A stretch of DNA of 64,000 nucleotides from Streptantibioticus cattleyicolor NRRL 8057 = DSM 46488 (GCF_000240165.1 NC_017586.1:2790001-2854000); one strand, 5' to 3'; shown: positions 42,985 through 51,717, counted from the first letter of the stretch. Numbers and translations: made by a program. The notes: generated by a model not told the origin, from the sequence alone.

Positions 42985-43031
42985 GGCGGGGCTCCGTGGG
43001 ACGGGTAGGGGTAACGGGTGCGCGGACCGGG

Positions 43032-44015
43032 TCAGAGCGCGGGGCGCGGCGGGGTGCCGGGCGGCACGTGGCCGTCGAGGCGGACCCGGTCGCCGAAGAG
43101 CGCCACCACCTCGCGCTCGCCCTGGTACGCCTCGCGGCTGTGGGCGGTGCGCAGGTTGTCCAGGACCAGCAGGTCGCCGGCGCGCCAGGGTTCGCGCACG
43201 GTGTGCGCGGTGTAGACCTCGTTGATCACGCCGATCGCCTGCTCGTCGATGGGTTCGCCGTCGCCGTGGTAGGTGCTGAACGGCAGCGATCCGGGGCCGT
43301 ACAGGGAGAGCAGGTATTCGCGGACGACCGGGTCGAGGGTGCGTTCGTTGAGGAAGGCGGCCTGGTTGAACCACAGGCGGGCGCCGGTCCTGGGGTGGCG
43401 TACCACGGCCGCGCGGAGCTGGCGGGTGTGCAGGGCGCCGTCCGGCAGCCACTCGTGGGTGATGGCCTGGGCGTCGCAGTAGGCGGAGACCGCCGCGCGG
43501 TCCTCGGTGCCGAACGCCTCGGTCAGGGTGACGCCGACGTCCCGGTAGCTGCGGGCCAGCAGCCAGCCGTGGGTCTCGAAGCGTTCGACCAGCTCGGCCG
43601 GGAGCGCCGCGAGGACGGCCGCCGCGTCGCTGATGGCGGTGGCGCCGCCGCTCGCCGGTGCCGTCAGGCAGCCGAACATGGCGATGCCGGGCACCTCGGC
43701 GGCGTAGGAGCGCTCGTGGTGCATGCACATCGGCTCGTCGGCCGGCCAGTGCGAGGCGGAGTGAACGCCGTCGCCGAGGTCGTCGCGGGAGGTGAACCCC
43801 TCGCGCTCGGGCATCGGGGTGACCCCGAGGTCGCGGGCGGCGCGGGCCAGGTCGGCGGGGGAGGCGAGGCCGAGGCCGCGCACCAGGACGGCGCCGGCGG
43901 AGTCGAGGAGTTCCCGGATCCGGGCGGCCGGCAGCGTGCCGCCGTCCACCTGGAGCACCGGCAGCCGCGGGTCCCCGGTGGCGGCCGGGACGGGCTCGTG
44001 GTGGGTGAGGGTCAT
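43032..44015 (-). CDS. SyrP-like Fe(II)/2-oxoglutarate hydroxylase (TauD family)
   Basis: 327 residues from an ATG in an ATGA overlap with the free-standing A-T gene. The iron motif is MHHERSYA (H-x-E, ~residue 99) and the distal His is in LDNLRTAHSREAY; ARLWFNQAAF and the C-terminal Arg region fit SyrP-type enzymes. SyrP hydroxylates aspartate at the beta carbon on a carrier domain. Coupling to the A-T gene and nearness to the diaminopropionate genes suggest it hydroxylates the residue carried by that T domain or by module 6. Confidence 0.85.
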   Translation of the reverse strand: MTLTHHEPVPAATGDPRLPVLQVDGGTLPAARIRELLDSAGAVLVRGLGLASPADLARAARDLGVTPMPEREGFTSRDDLGDGVHSASHWPADEPMCMHHERSYAAEVPGIAMFGCLTAPASGGATAISDAAAVLAALPAELVERFETHGWLLARSYRDVGVTLTEAFGTEDRAAVSAYCDAQAITHEWLPDGALHTRQLRAAVVRHPRTGARLWFNQAAFLNERTLDPVVREYLLSLYGPGSLPFSTYHGDGEPIDEQAIGVINEVYTAHTVREPWRAGDLLVLDNLRTAHSREAYQGEREVVALFGDRVRLDGHVPPGTPPRPAL

Positions 44016-46549
44016 ACCGCTGCCTCCGTCAGTGCCTTGCGGTCGAGCAGTGCCGCGAGGTCCGCCAGGTCGGCGGTGCCGCGCAGTTCCGCGGGGGTGG
44101 CCCGGCCGTCCAGCCGTACCGCCAGCCGCAGCAGGGTCAGTGAGGTGCCGCCCAGGTCGCCGAAGCGGGCGGCGCGGCCGATGCGGTCCACCGGCACCTT
44201 GAGCACCTCGGACCACAGGGCGGCCAGGTGGCGTTCGGTCGCCGTGGCGGGGGCGTCGGCGGCCCGTTCGCCGTCTGCGGCCTCGGAGGCCAGCCGGGTC
44301 AGCGCCTTGCGGTCGGTCTTGCCGTTGGCGGTCAGCGGCAGCGCCGGCAGGTGGTGGAAGCGGCTGGGCACCATGTACGAGGGGAGGGCGGCGGACAGTT
44401 CGGCGCGGAGGGTCTCCTCGGGGACCTCGGCCGGGCCGCAGTAGAACCCCTCGAGCTGCTTGCCGTCGTCGTCGCCGGTGACCACCACCGCGCTGTCGCG
44501 TACCCCGGCCACCCGCAGCAGCCGGTTCTCCACCTCGCCGATCTCGATCCGGAAGCCGTGGATCTTAACCTGGGCGTCCCGGCGGCCCAGGTACTCCAGG
44601 CGGCCGTCGGGCAGCCAGCGGCCGAAGTCGCCGGAGCGGTAGAGGCGTTCACCGGGCAGGTAGGGGTCGGCGAGGAAGGCGGCGTCGGTGCGCTCGGGGT
44701 CGTTGACGTAGCCGCGGCCGACGCAGACGCCGGACATCACGATCTCGCCGGGAGAGCCGAGCGGCACCATCCGCAGCCGTTCGTCGACCACGTAGACGCG
44801 CACGTTGGACACCGGGCGGCCGAGCGGCACCGAGGGCTGTTCCGGGACGGCGCGCATCACCTCGTGGTTGGTGTCGTCACAGGTCTCGGTGAGCCCGTAG
44901 GCGTTGGCCAGCGCGCCGTCGGGGAAGGCGGCGAACCACCGCTCGACCAGTTCCTTCTTGAGCGCCTCGCCGGTCGCCGAGACGCAGCGCAGGTGCGGCA
45001 ACTCGCGCCGGGTGCGCTCCAGTTCGGCCAGGACGACGTCGAGGTAGGAGGGGACCACCTGGGCCACCTCGACCCGTTCGGCGGCGAGCAGGGCGATGAA
45101 GCGGGCCGCGTCGAGGACGGCCTCCTGCTCCACGATCACCGTGCGCCCGCCGGTCACCAGCGCGGCGACCAGCTGCCACAGCGAGATGTCGAAGCACTGC
45201 GGGGCGGTCTGCGCCACCACCGTGCCCTCGGTGATCCCCAGGTCGTCGATCTTGGCGAAGAGGTGGTTGAGGAACCCCGCGTGCTCGCACATGGCGCCCT
45301 TGGGGCGGCCGGTGGAGCCGGAGGTGAAGTAGATGTAGGCGCCCTGCCCGGGGGCGACGGGGAGGCCCGGGTCGGTCACCGGGGCGTCGGCGGCGAGGAG
45401 TTCGTCGAGGTGTTCCGGGCGCACCCCGGGCAGCCCGGCCAGCGCGTCGTCCAGCGCCGGGCAGGCGCCGCGGGTGGTCAGCACCCGGCGGCACCCGCTG
45501 CGGCCGAGCATGTCGGCGACGCGGTCGGCCGGGAAGTGCGGCTCGACCGGCAGGTAGACCCCGCCCGCCTTGAAGACGGCGACGACCGCGGCGAGCCAGT
45601 CGAGGTCGCGTTCGGTGACCACGGCGACGACGTCCTCGTCACGCAGTCCGCCGGAGCGAAGCTGGTGGGCGATGCGGTTGGCCCGCTCGTTGAGCTGACG
45701 GTACGTCAGAGTGGCGCCGCGGTGGACGGCAGCGACCTCGTCGGGGCGCAGCCGTGTCTGCTCCTCGAAGAGCTGGTGGAACCGGGCCTTTGGCAGCGGG
45801 CGTTGGCGTCCGGCCAGGCCGTGCAGCTGGTAGGCGGTCTCCTCGGCGGAGACCGGGGACCAGTCGTGGTGGTCGGCGTGCGGGGTGGCGGCCAGCGCCT
45901 GGAGGGCGTTCAGCAGGTAGCCGGCGATGCGGCCGGTCTGCCCGGCGTCGAGCGCGTCGGGGCGGTGGCACAGCACCAGTTCGGTGCGCCCGTCGGCGAC
46001 GGCGGTGCCCAGCGCGAGGACGACGTCCCCGGCCAGGTCACGGGCGTCCGGTTCGCCGTCGGCGACGAGCACGGTGTCGTACGGGGTGGCGCGGCCGGCG
46101 GCCCGGCAGACCTCGTCCAGCTCGTCCAGGCCGGCCGCGGACGCCTCGGCCAGCCGGGTCGCGGTGGCCTCCAGCAGCGCCCGCCAGGTGCCGTCGGCGG
46201 CCACCACCGGGCAGGGCACCGGACAGCCGCCGTCGCGCCGGTCGGCGTGGGCGGTGACCACGGCGGGGTCGCCGGTGAGCACCGCGAGCACCTTGACCCA
46301 GGCGGCCAGCAGCAACACCGGCTGCGGCAGGTCGAGTTCGGCGCCGAGCCGCAGCAGGCCGTCGACGACCGGCCGCGGCACCTCGGCCCGGTACCGGGCC
46401 GTCTCCCGCGCGCCCGGGTCCGGCCGTCCGACGGCACCGGCGGTCACCGGCTCGGCCGCCGACCACCTCGGCAGCGGGCCCAGTCCACCTCCGGCGAGCG
46501 CACGCTGCCAGAACTCCCGGCCGGTTGCCCGTTCCACCACGACGACCAT
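44012..46549 (-). CDS. Free-standing NRPS: degenerate C-like region, A, T
   Basis: About 845 residues from ATG 46549 (an in-frame ATG at 46579 would add ten residues). Residues 1-250 resemble the second half of a condensation domain but lack HHxxxDG. The A domain has [11 protein letters not shown] (~411), NAYGLTE, GERLYRSGDFG and NGKTDRK; the T domain is FGDLGGTSL (~801). The hand-read pocket code is DIWQSTADDK; two acids at positions 330/331 fit an amino acid with an extra amino group. It is the only A-T protein not tied to a module and is the natural trans-loader for the A-less module 6. It is coupled to the SyrP-like gene and close to sbnAB. Confidence 0.9.
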   Translation of the reverse strand: MVVVVERATGREFWQRALAGGGLGPLPRWSAAEPVTAGAVGRPDPGARETARYRAEVPRPVVDGLLRLGAELDLPQPVLLLAAWVKVLAVLTGDPAVVTAHADRRDGGCPVPCPVVAADGTWRALLEATATRLAEASAAGLDELDEVCRAAGRATPYDTVLVADGEPDARDLAGDVVLALGTAVADGRTELVLCHRPDALDAGQTGRIAGYLLNALQALAATPHADHHDWSPVSAEETAYQLHGLAGRQRPLPKARFHQLFEEQTRLRPDEVAAVHRGATLTYRQLNERANRIAHQLRSGGLRDEDVVAVVTERDLDWLAAVVAVFKAGGVYLPVEPHFPADRVADMLGRSGCRRVLTTRGACPALDDALAGLPGVRPEHLDELLAADAPVTDPGLPVAPGQGAYIYFTSGSTGRPKGAMCEHAGFLNHLFAKIDDLGITEGTVVAQTAPQCFDISLWQLVAALVTGGRTVIVEQEAVLDAARFIALLAAERVEVAQVVPSYLDVVLAELERTRRELPHLRCVSATGEALKKELVERWFAAFPDGALANAYGLTETCDDTNHEVMRAVPEQPSVPLGRPVSNVRVYVVDERLRMVPLGSPGEIVMSGVCVGRGYVNDPERTDAAFLADPYLPGERLYRSGDFGRWLPDGRLEYLGRRDAQVKIHGFRIEIGEVENRLLRVAGVRDSAVVVTGDDDGKQLEGFYCGPAEVPEETLRAELSAALPSYMVPSRFHHLPALPLTANGKTDRKALTRLASEAADGERAADAPATATERHLAALWSEVLKVPVDRIGRAARFGDLGGTSLTLLRLAVRLDGRATPAELRGTADLADLAALLDRKALTEAAV

Positions 46550-46676
46550 TGCCTTCCATGTGACGGGCGCCCGGAACACGCCGGACGCCTGCGTTCTGCC
46601 ACGCCATTTCGGATGACGTACCGAACGCTAGGGCGGTGCCTTATCAGCGGCCTATCACTTGATTAGCGGGCGGTGT

Positions 46677-46964
46677 TCAGGGGTTCTCCACGATCACCAG
46701 CTCGGTTTCCACCGAGGCGCGCAGCGGGAGGATTTCCCGGTAACCGGGGGATTCCAGCCAGTCCCGGGCGTGCTTTCCGGTGGGGAACTCCAGCACGGAA
46801 AGGTGGACCGGGTGCCAGCCGCCCTCCCGTACGTCGACCTTTCCGCCGCGGATCACGAAACGGCCCTCGAACGGGTCCATCGTGGCCTGCGCGCGCCGGC
46901 GGTACTCGGCGAGATCCGGGTTCTCGGAGAGCGTGGTGATGTTGGCGATGACATAGGCGGGCAT
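46677..46964 (-). CDS. DUF1330-family protein
   Basis: 95 residues; ATG preceded by GGAG. It has the DUF1330 ferredoxin-like (dimeric alpha-beta barrel) pattern: PAYVIANITTLSENPDLAEYR at the start, then GRFVIRGGKVDVREGGW and HLSVLEFPTGKHARDWLESPGYREIL (given here in parts). The biochemical role of the family is not settled; small barrels of this kind often sit beside oxygenases or cyclases in biosynthetic clusters. It follows the ornithine-cyclodeaminase-like gene by 70 bp. Confidence 0.8.
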   Translation of the reverse strand: MPAYVIANITTLSENPDLAEYRRRAQATMDPFEGRFVIRGGKVDVREGGWHPVHLSVLEFPTGKHARDWLESPGYREILPLRASVETELVIVENP

Positions 46965-47034
46965 GGCGAAAACTCCAGGGATTTACCGCACCGGCCGGAC
47001 GGCGGCCGGTGCGTACGCGGATCGGGGCGGACGG

Positions 47035-48036
47035 TCAGCCGGGGAACGGCACGTCGGTGCCGAGGCCGCGCTCGGTGGCGCCGCGCAGCGCGGCGAAGCC
47101 GGCGGCCACGTCCTGCACCGCCAGGCCGAGCGACTTGTACAAGGTGATCTCCCGCTCGTCCCGGCGCCCCTCGGCCCGGCCCAGCAGCACCTCGCCGAGT
47201 TCGCCGCGGATCCGGCCGGCGTCGATGAGCCCTTCGGCCAGCGGGGCCCGCAGGTCGCCGGCCTCGTTGGCGGCCGACTCCTTGCTGTCGACGTAGATCG
47301 CGCACCGGGCCACCGCCGCCGAGGTCAGCTCCCGCGCGTCGGCCACCGAGGCGCCGACCGCGTTGACGTGGGCACCCGGGGCCAGGTCGGCCGCCTCCAC
47401 CAGCGGCTCGTGCGAGGCGGTCGTGGTGCACACCAGGTCGGCCCCGGCCAGCGCCGCCGACACGGTGGCCGCGGCCTCCACCTCGACACCGGGCAGCAGT
47501 TGCCGCGCCCAGACCGCGAACGCCTCGGCGTTGGCCGCGGTACGGCTCCACACCCGTACCCGGCGCACCGGGCGGACCTCGGCCATCGCCTCCAGGTGCG
47601 CGCGGGCCTGCGCGCCGGAGCCCAGGATCGCCAGGTCGCCGGCGTCGGGGCGGGCGAGCGCGTCGGTGGCGACGGCGGAGACGGCGGCGGTGCGCACCGC
47701 GGTGAGCACGGCGGCGTCCAGCAGCGCGGCCGGCACCCCGGTCTCCGGGTCCAGCAGCAGCACCGCGCCGACCGTGGCGGGCAGCCCGCGGGCCGGGTTG
47801 CCGGGGTTGAACAGCACCGCCTTGACGCCGAAGCCGTACGCCGGGTCGCCGTCCTCGGCGGCCATGTGGGCCGGCATCACCCCCAGCATCGAGGGGTCGG
47901 TGGCCGGCCGCAGCACCGACCGCAGCGGCTGGGTGACCAGGCCCGCGCTGTACCGGCGCATCGCGCCCGCCAGGACGGGCACGGCCTCGCTCATCGGGAG
48001 CGCCTTGGTGACGGCCTCCCGGTCCAGGATCAGCAT
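47035..48036 (-). CDS. Ornithine cyclodeaminase/mu-crystallin-family enzyme
   Basis: 333 residues. The Rossmann motif is AILGSGAQARAHLEAM (~residue 140). The substrate half has QPLRSVLRP and FGVKAVLFNPGNPARGLP, with the family Lys in GVKAV. It also has TVGAVLLLDPETGVPAALLDAAVLTAVRT (in parts), the classic OCD-family block. Possible reactions include Orn to Pro, alanine/imino-acid reduction or opine-type oxidation. As SbnB is already present, this second member probably makes or reduces another unusual residue. It overlaps the preceding dehydratase-like gene by seven bases. Confidence 0.82.
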   Translation of the reverse strand: MLILDREAVTKALPMSEAVPVLAGAMRRYSAGLVTQPLRSVLRPATDPSMLGVMPAHMAAEDGDPAYGFGVKAVLFNPGNPARGLPATVGAVLLLDPETGVPAALLDAAVLTAVRTAAVSAVATDALARPDAGDLAILGSGAQARAHLEAMAEVRPVRRVRVWSRTAANAEAFAVWARQLLPGVEVEAAATVSAALAGADLVCTTTASHEPLVEAADLAPGAHVNAVGASVADARELTSAAVARCAIYVDSKESAANEAGDLRAPLAEGLIDAGRIRGELGEVLLGRAEGRRDEREITLYKSLGLAVQDVAAGFAALRGATERGLGTDVPFPG

Positions 48037-48704
48037 GTCCCTGCTTCCTCGTGCTCGGGGTGACGGACCACGGCGTCGTCGGCGGGGACGAAGACCGACC
48101 AGACCATCACGATGGTGCGGGTGCGGGAGATGAACTCCAGGCCGTGCCGGCCGGCGGCCGGCGCGGTGGTCAGCGCCAGGTCGGCCCGCAGCTCGCGGGC
48201 GGCCATCGCGGCGGCGCTGGTGGAGGGCACCAGATCGACCTGGCGCGGCCGGTAGGGGGCGGGCAGCAACTGGGCGACGAGCGGCACCGGCGCCGGGTGG
48301 CTGGCCACCGTCGGCTCGGCCGGCACCTGGCTGCCGGGCAGCTTGGCGATCCCGTACTCGGGGGTCTCCATGATGAAGGCAGCCGCCAGCGAGATCCGGG
48401 TGTCCATGTAGAACTCGTTGACCGCCGAGTAGGCGTTGGCGACCACGACATGGCTCACCTGGCCGGTGCGCAGCGCCTCACCGGCCGCCTCGTAGCTGTC
48501 GTAGAGGGTGATCAGCGGTTCGCGGTGCGGGCCGCCTTCCGGCAGCCGCGCCCACAGGTACCGGGCGGCCTCCTCGCTGCTGGTCCCCTTCGGCCCGAGC
48601 GTGCCGATCCGCCGGGCCGGATGGCGGGTGAGGAGGTCCCGGGTGAGCCAGTCGGGGCCGGCCTGGGTGGTGACGGCGGGGTACTCGGAGGTGGTGGTCG
48701 GCAT
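48030..48704 (-). CDS. Prephenate-dehydratase-like protein without ACT domain
   Basis: 224 residues with the type 2 periplasmic-binding-like fold of prephenate dehydratase: IGTLGPKGTSSEEAARYL at the N-terminus, a Y-D-S-Y segment, and the repeated hinge VPSTSAAAMAARELRADLALT. The usual T-R-F catalytic motif is not exact here; the closest is ISRTRTIVMVW. The ACT regulatory domain is missing, so it would not be feedback-inhibited by Phe. With the cluster chorismate mutase and aminotransferase it would give prephenate to phenylpyruvate to Phe. It could instead act on a modified prephenate. Confidence 0.68.
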   Translation of the reverse strand: MPTTTSEYPAVTTQAGPDWLTRDLLTRHPARRIGTLGPKGTSSEEAARYLWARLPEGGPHREPLITLYDSYEAAGEALRTGQVSHVVVANAYSAVNEFYMDTRISLAAAFIMETPEYGIAKLPGSQVPAEPTVASHPAPVPLVAQLLPAPYRPRQVDLVPSTSAAAMAARELRADLALTTAPAAGRHGLEFISRTRTIVMVWSVFVPADDAVVRHPEHEEAGTC

Positions 48705-48705
48705 C

Positions 48706-49704
48706 TCAGCTCTGCCCTCGGTCTATCCGGACGGCGGTCAGCCAGTGCGCGTAACGGGGATCGCCCGCGCCGCGCACGATCTGGGCGTAGGTGTCGGTGA
48801 GCCGGGTGGTGACCGGCCCGGGGACCCCGTCGGCGACCGGCCGGCCGGAGACCTCGGTGACCGGGGTGATCCCGACGCCGGTCCCGGTGAGCAGCACCTC
48901 GTCCGCCTGGTACAGGTCGGCCGGGCCCAGCTCGCACTCGGCGGTGTCCAGCCCGAGGTCGGCGGCGAGGGTGAGCACGGTGTCACGGGTGATGCCCGGC
49001 AGGATGTCCGCCGAGGCGGGCGGGGTCAGCAGCCGGTCGCCCTTGACCACGAGGACGTTGGCGGTGGTGGCCTCGGCGACCTTGCCGCGTTCGTCCAGCA
49101 GCACCGCGTCGTCGTAGCCGGCCGCCCGCGCCTCGTCCATCGCCAGCGCGTTGTTGACGTAGCCGCCGGTGGTCTTGGCCCGTACCGGCACCGACGAGCC
49201 GCGCGGCCGGGTCCAGGAGCTGACCGCGCAGCGGATGCCGCGCGGCGAGGTGTAGGCGCCCAGCGCGAAGGCGGTGACCGACAGCGCGTCGGAGACCCCG
49301 CTGAGCGAGACCCCGGGCGGCGAGCCGGGCAGCAGCGCCAGCTTGTAGGCGAGCGGGCGCAGGTAGGTGTCGGCGACGACGGCGTTGCGGCGCAGCAACT
49401 CGGCGCTGACGCCGACGAGTTCGTCGACGGTGGCGCCGGGGTCGATGCGCAGCAGCGCGCAGGAGCGCAGCAGCCGGGCGAAGTGGTCGTGCGCCCGGAA
49501 GAGCAGCACCTGGTCGCCGTCGGCGGCGGCGTAGCCGCGGATGCCTTCGAAGACACCGGTGCCGTACTGGAGGGCCTGGGTGGTCAGCGGCAGCCGGGCC
49601 TCGGTCGCCGGCAGGTACTCGCCCTGGTGGTAGGCCCAGCCGAGGACGCCGGGGCGGCGCTGCGGGGTCGGGGTGGCGGCGTGCTCGCCGGTGGTGGCCG
49701 TCAT
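48706..49704 (-). CDS. PLP-dependent class IV (branched-chain-type) aminotransferase
   Basis: 332 residues. Fold type IV markers: YGTGVFEGIRGY, Arg in YLRPLAYK, PLP Lys in RAKTTGGYVNNALA (~residue 181), DEARAAGYDDAVLLDERGKVAEATTANVL (in parts) and LTGTGVGITPV. It transfers an amino group to a 2-oxo acid; with the chorismate mutase and dehydratase-like genes, phenylpyruvate is a likely acceptor. It overlaps the stop of the adenylating enzyme by ATGA and ends one base before the dehydratase-like start. Confidence 0.88.
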   Translation of the reverse strand: MTATTGEHAATPTPQRRPGVLGWAYHQGEYLPATEARLPLTTQALQYGTGVFEGIRGYAAADGDQVLLFRAHDHFARLLRSCALLRIDPGATVDELVGVSAELLRRNAVVADTYLRPLAYKLALLPGSPPGVSLSGVSDALSVTAFALGAYTSPRGIRCAVSSWTRPRGSSVPVRAKTTGGYVNNALAMDEARAAGYDDAVLLDERGKVAEATTANVLVVKGDRLLTPPASADILPGITRDTVLTLAADLGLDTAECELGPADLYQADEVLLTGTGVGITPVTEVSGRPVADGVPGPVTTRLTDTYAQIVRGAGDPRYAHWLTAVRIDRGQS

Positions 49705-51149
49705 CGGGACCGTCCCGCGGCGATGGCGGCGGCGGCCTGCTGCTCGGCGTCGGGGGCCGACGCGTCGTCGCCGGTGCCGCGCCGGTCCACCAGGCGGGCG
49801 GCCTTCCAGCTGACCATGGCGCCGGTGGTGGTGATGGCGCCCAGCTCGGTGGCGGTGAAGCCGAGGTCGGCGCCGAGGACGTCGCGGCAGTCGGCGACGG
49901 CGGCCCGGAAGGCGTCCGCCATGGTGTCCAACGCCGGTGCGTCCTCGGTGAGTTGGAGATTGAGGGTGACACGGTCGGCGCCGTCGGCGTGGTCGAGGAC
50001 GATCTGGTAGTCGAGGTAGCCGCGGATGTGGCGCAGCAGCAGGTTCTCCAGGTCGTAGCCGGTGATCGGGCGGCCGTTGATGTCCAGCCGGTCACGGACC
50101 CGGCCCAGCGCCTCCAGGGCGGGGGCGGGCACCGCGGCGTCCGGGCCGGGGTCGGTCAGCCGCACCAGGTCGCCGGTGCGGTAGCGGATCAGCGGCTTGG
50201 AGCCCTGGTAGAGGTGGGTCACCACCAGCTCGCCCTCGCGCACCCCCGAGGCGTCCGGGGCCACCCAGGCGCCGGTGACCGGGTCGATCACCTCGTTGAA
50301 GGCGATCAGCGGCACGGTGTACATCCGGCCGTCGCCGGCCACCGCGGACTTCACCGACGCCTCCTGGGAGGCGTAGAGCGCGTTGTAGGCGTCGGCGCCC
50401 CAGATCTCGCCGAGGTTGGCGAGCATGCTCGGGGAGGCCAGCTCGCCGGTGGTCATGACGACGTCGACGGCGAAGTCCCGGCGCGGGTCGAGACCGGCCG
50501 CGAACACCCGCTTGGCCAGCGTCATCGCCATCCCCGGGGTGCAGAACAGCCCGGTGATGGGGAAGGACCGCATCACGTTCAGCGCCCGGTCGAAGCCGAC
50601 CGTCGGCGAGTGCGGCCACATCTTCGCCACCGACAGGCCCAGGTTGCGGCAGACGTCGCCGAAGGTGTCGGAGAAGGCGTGCAGGTCGGTGGGGCCGGCC
50701 ACGCCGATCACCTGGCCGTCGCCGTAGCGCCGGAAGACCGACTCGTAGTAGTGGGTCAGCGCCGCGTTGTTGTGCAGCGAGTCGGTGTTGTCCCGCGGGC
50801 ACGGGGTGGAGCGGCCGGTGGTGCCGGTGGTCTCGTAGAAGATCCAGGCGTCGGCGAGCGGTCGGCTGAGCATGTCCTGCTGGGCGGCGCGCAGGTCGTC
50901 CTTGGTGGTGAACGGGATGGCGGCCATGGTGGCCTCGTCGAGCGCGGTGATCCGCTCGGGGTCGACGCCGGCCAGGTGGCCCCGGTAGAAGGCGGAGTGC
51001 TCCTTGACGTAGGCCACGGTGGCGCGCACCAGGTCGGTCTGGTGGCGGGCGAGCCGGGCGGCGTCCCACTTGCCGGCCAGGAAGGTCTCGTGGTCGTCGC
51101 GCAGGCGCCGGACGAGTGCGTCCAGTTCCGGGTGATAGATCGTATACAT
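49701..51149 (-). CDS. Phenylacetate-CoA-ligase-family adenylating enzyme
   Basis: 482 residues from an ATG preceded by AGAGGT. PaaK-like features: the N-terminal HSAFYRGHL, PFTTKDDLRAAQ, the P-loop ETTGTTGRSTPCP, a LLFCTPGMA-like middle region (ITGLFCTPGMAMTLAKR), [11 protein letters not shown] and the C-terminal subdomain RDRLDINGRPITGYDLENLLL. It would adenylate a carboxylic acid, often aryl or arylacetic, and pass it to CoA or a carrier; no carrier domain is fused. The first NRPS has no acyl-accepting C domain, so it may act on a side-chain group or on a trans-loaded carrier. Confidence 0.85.
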   Translation of the reverse strand: MYTIYHPELDALVRRLRDDHETFLAGKWDAARLARHQTDLVRATVAYVKEHSAFYRGHLAGVDPERITALDEATMAAIPFTTKDDLRAAQQDMLSRPLADAWIFYETTGTTGRSTPCPRDNTDSLHNNAALTHYYESVFRRYGDGQVIGVAGPTDLHAFSDTFGDVCRNLGLSVAKMWPHSPTVGFDRALNVMRSFPITGLFCTPGMAMTLAKRVFAAGLDPRRDFAVDVVMTTGELASPSMLANLGEIWGADAYNALYASQEASVKSAVAGDGRMYTVPLIAFNEVIDPVTGAWVAPDASGVREGELVVTHLYQGSKPLIRYRTGDLVRLTDPGPDAAVPAPALEALGRVRDRLDINGRPITGYDLENLLLRHIRGYLDYQIVLDHADGADRVTLNLQLTEDAPALDTMADAFRAAVADCRDVLGADLGFTATELGAITTTGAMVSWKAARLVDRRGTGDDASAPDAEQQAAAAIAAGRSR

Positions 51150-51172
51150 CCGTACCTCTTGGTGTGTGCGGG

Positions 51173-51517
51173 CTACGCGGACGCGGTGGAGGGCGTCGCC
51201 GTCCGCGGGGCGGTCCCGGCCGGCTCCTCCAGCAGGTCCGCCACCACCCAGTCGCTGATCAGCCGCCACTTGTCGATGGCCTGCTGGTGGAAGGGGTGCA
51301 CCAGGTAGCGCTCCAGCGCCGCCTCGTCCGCCACCAGGCCGATCACCGCGTAGTCGTAGGCGATGGGGCGGTCCGAGACGTTGCGGCCGACCTGCCACTC
51401 GACCAGTTCGGGGACCTCGGCCCCGACCCGCACCGAGATCCGTTCGGCGGCCTCGACATCGGGGTGGCCCCACCCGTAACCGGGCTTGAACTTGAAGAGG
51501 ACGATGTGACGGATCAT
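51173..51517 (-). CDS. Dabb-family (stress-responsive alpha/beta barrel) protein
   Basis: 114 residues; ATG preceded by AGGAGA. The Dabb pattern is clear: MIRHIVLFKFKPG at the start, WQVGRNVSDRPIAYDYAVIG in the middle and a C-terminal YLVHPFHQQAIDKW. Dabb proteins are small dimers; some cyclise or tautomerise polyketide or aromatic substrates (olivetolic acid cyclase type). It is the first gene of the long leftward block, whose promoter must lie in 51518-51670. Confidence 0.85.
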   Translation of the reverse strand: MIRHIVLFKFKPGYGWGHPDVEAAERISVRVGAEVPELVEWQVGRNVSDRPIAYDYAVIGLVADEAALERYLVHPFHQQAIDKWRLISDWVVADLLEEPAGTAPRTATPSTASA

Positions 51518-51670
51518 CCGGCTCTCCTGTCGTCGCGTCGGGGTCCGCCACGGCGGACGGCCCGGTCGCCCACGCTAGGAGCCGGCACCTTCTGGCTGAT
51601 ATCGCTTCGTTTTCGGTCCTCTTCCGGACCGACGGGCTGCGAAACCACGGCAGTTGGGGTCGGCACACGC

Positions 51671-51708
51671 CACGGGCGGCGACCGGAGGTCACCGGTCGC
51701 CGCCCGTG
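51671..51708. terminator. Hairpin terminator of the SARP regulator gene
   Basis: A perfect 16-bp stem (51671-51686 with 51693-51708) and a six-base loop, beginning ten bases after the SARP stop in its reading direction. It isolates the regulator from the Dabb-led operon. Confidence 0.75.
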
Positions 51709-51717
51709 GGGAGGGGT

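Noticed and set aside
38944-43008. Plus-strand frame of ~1350 codons opposite DrrA, AsnO-like, MbtH, SbnA and SbnB genes
   Set aside because: Antisense shadow; five well-conserved minus-strand genes with proper starts occupy the region.
48030-48704. Periplasmic solute-binding protein
   Set aside because: The fold is shared with prephenate dehydratase, but there is no signal peptide or lipobox and the GPKGTSSEEAA start is dehydratase-like.
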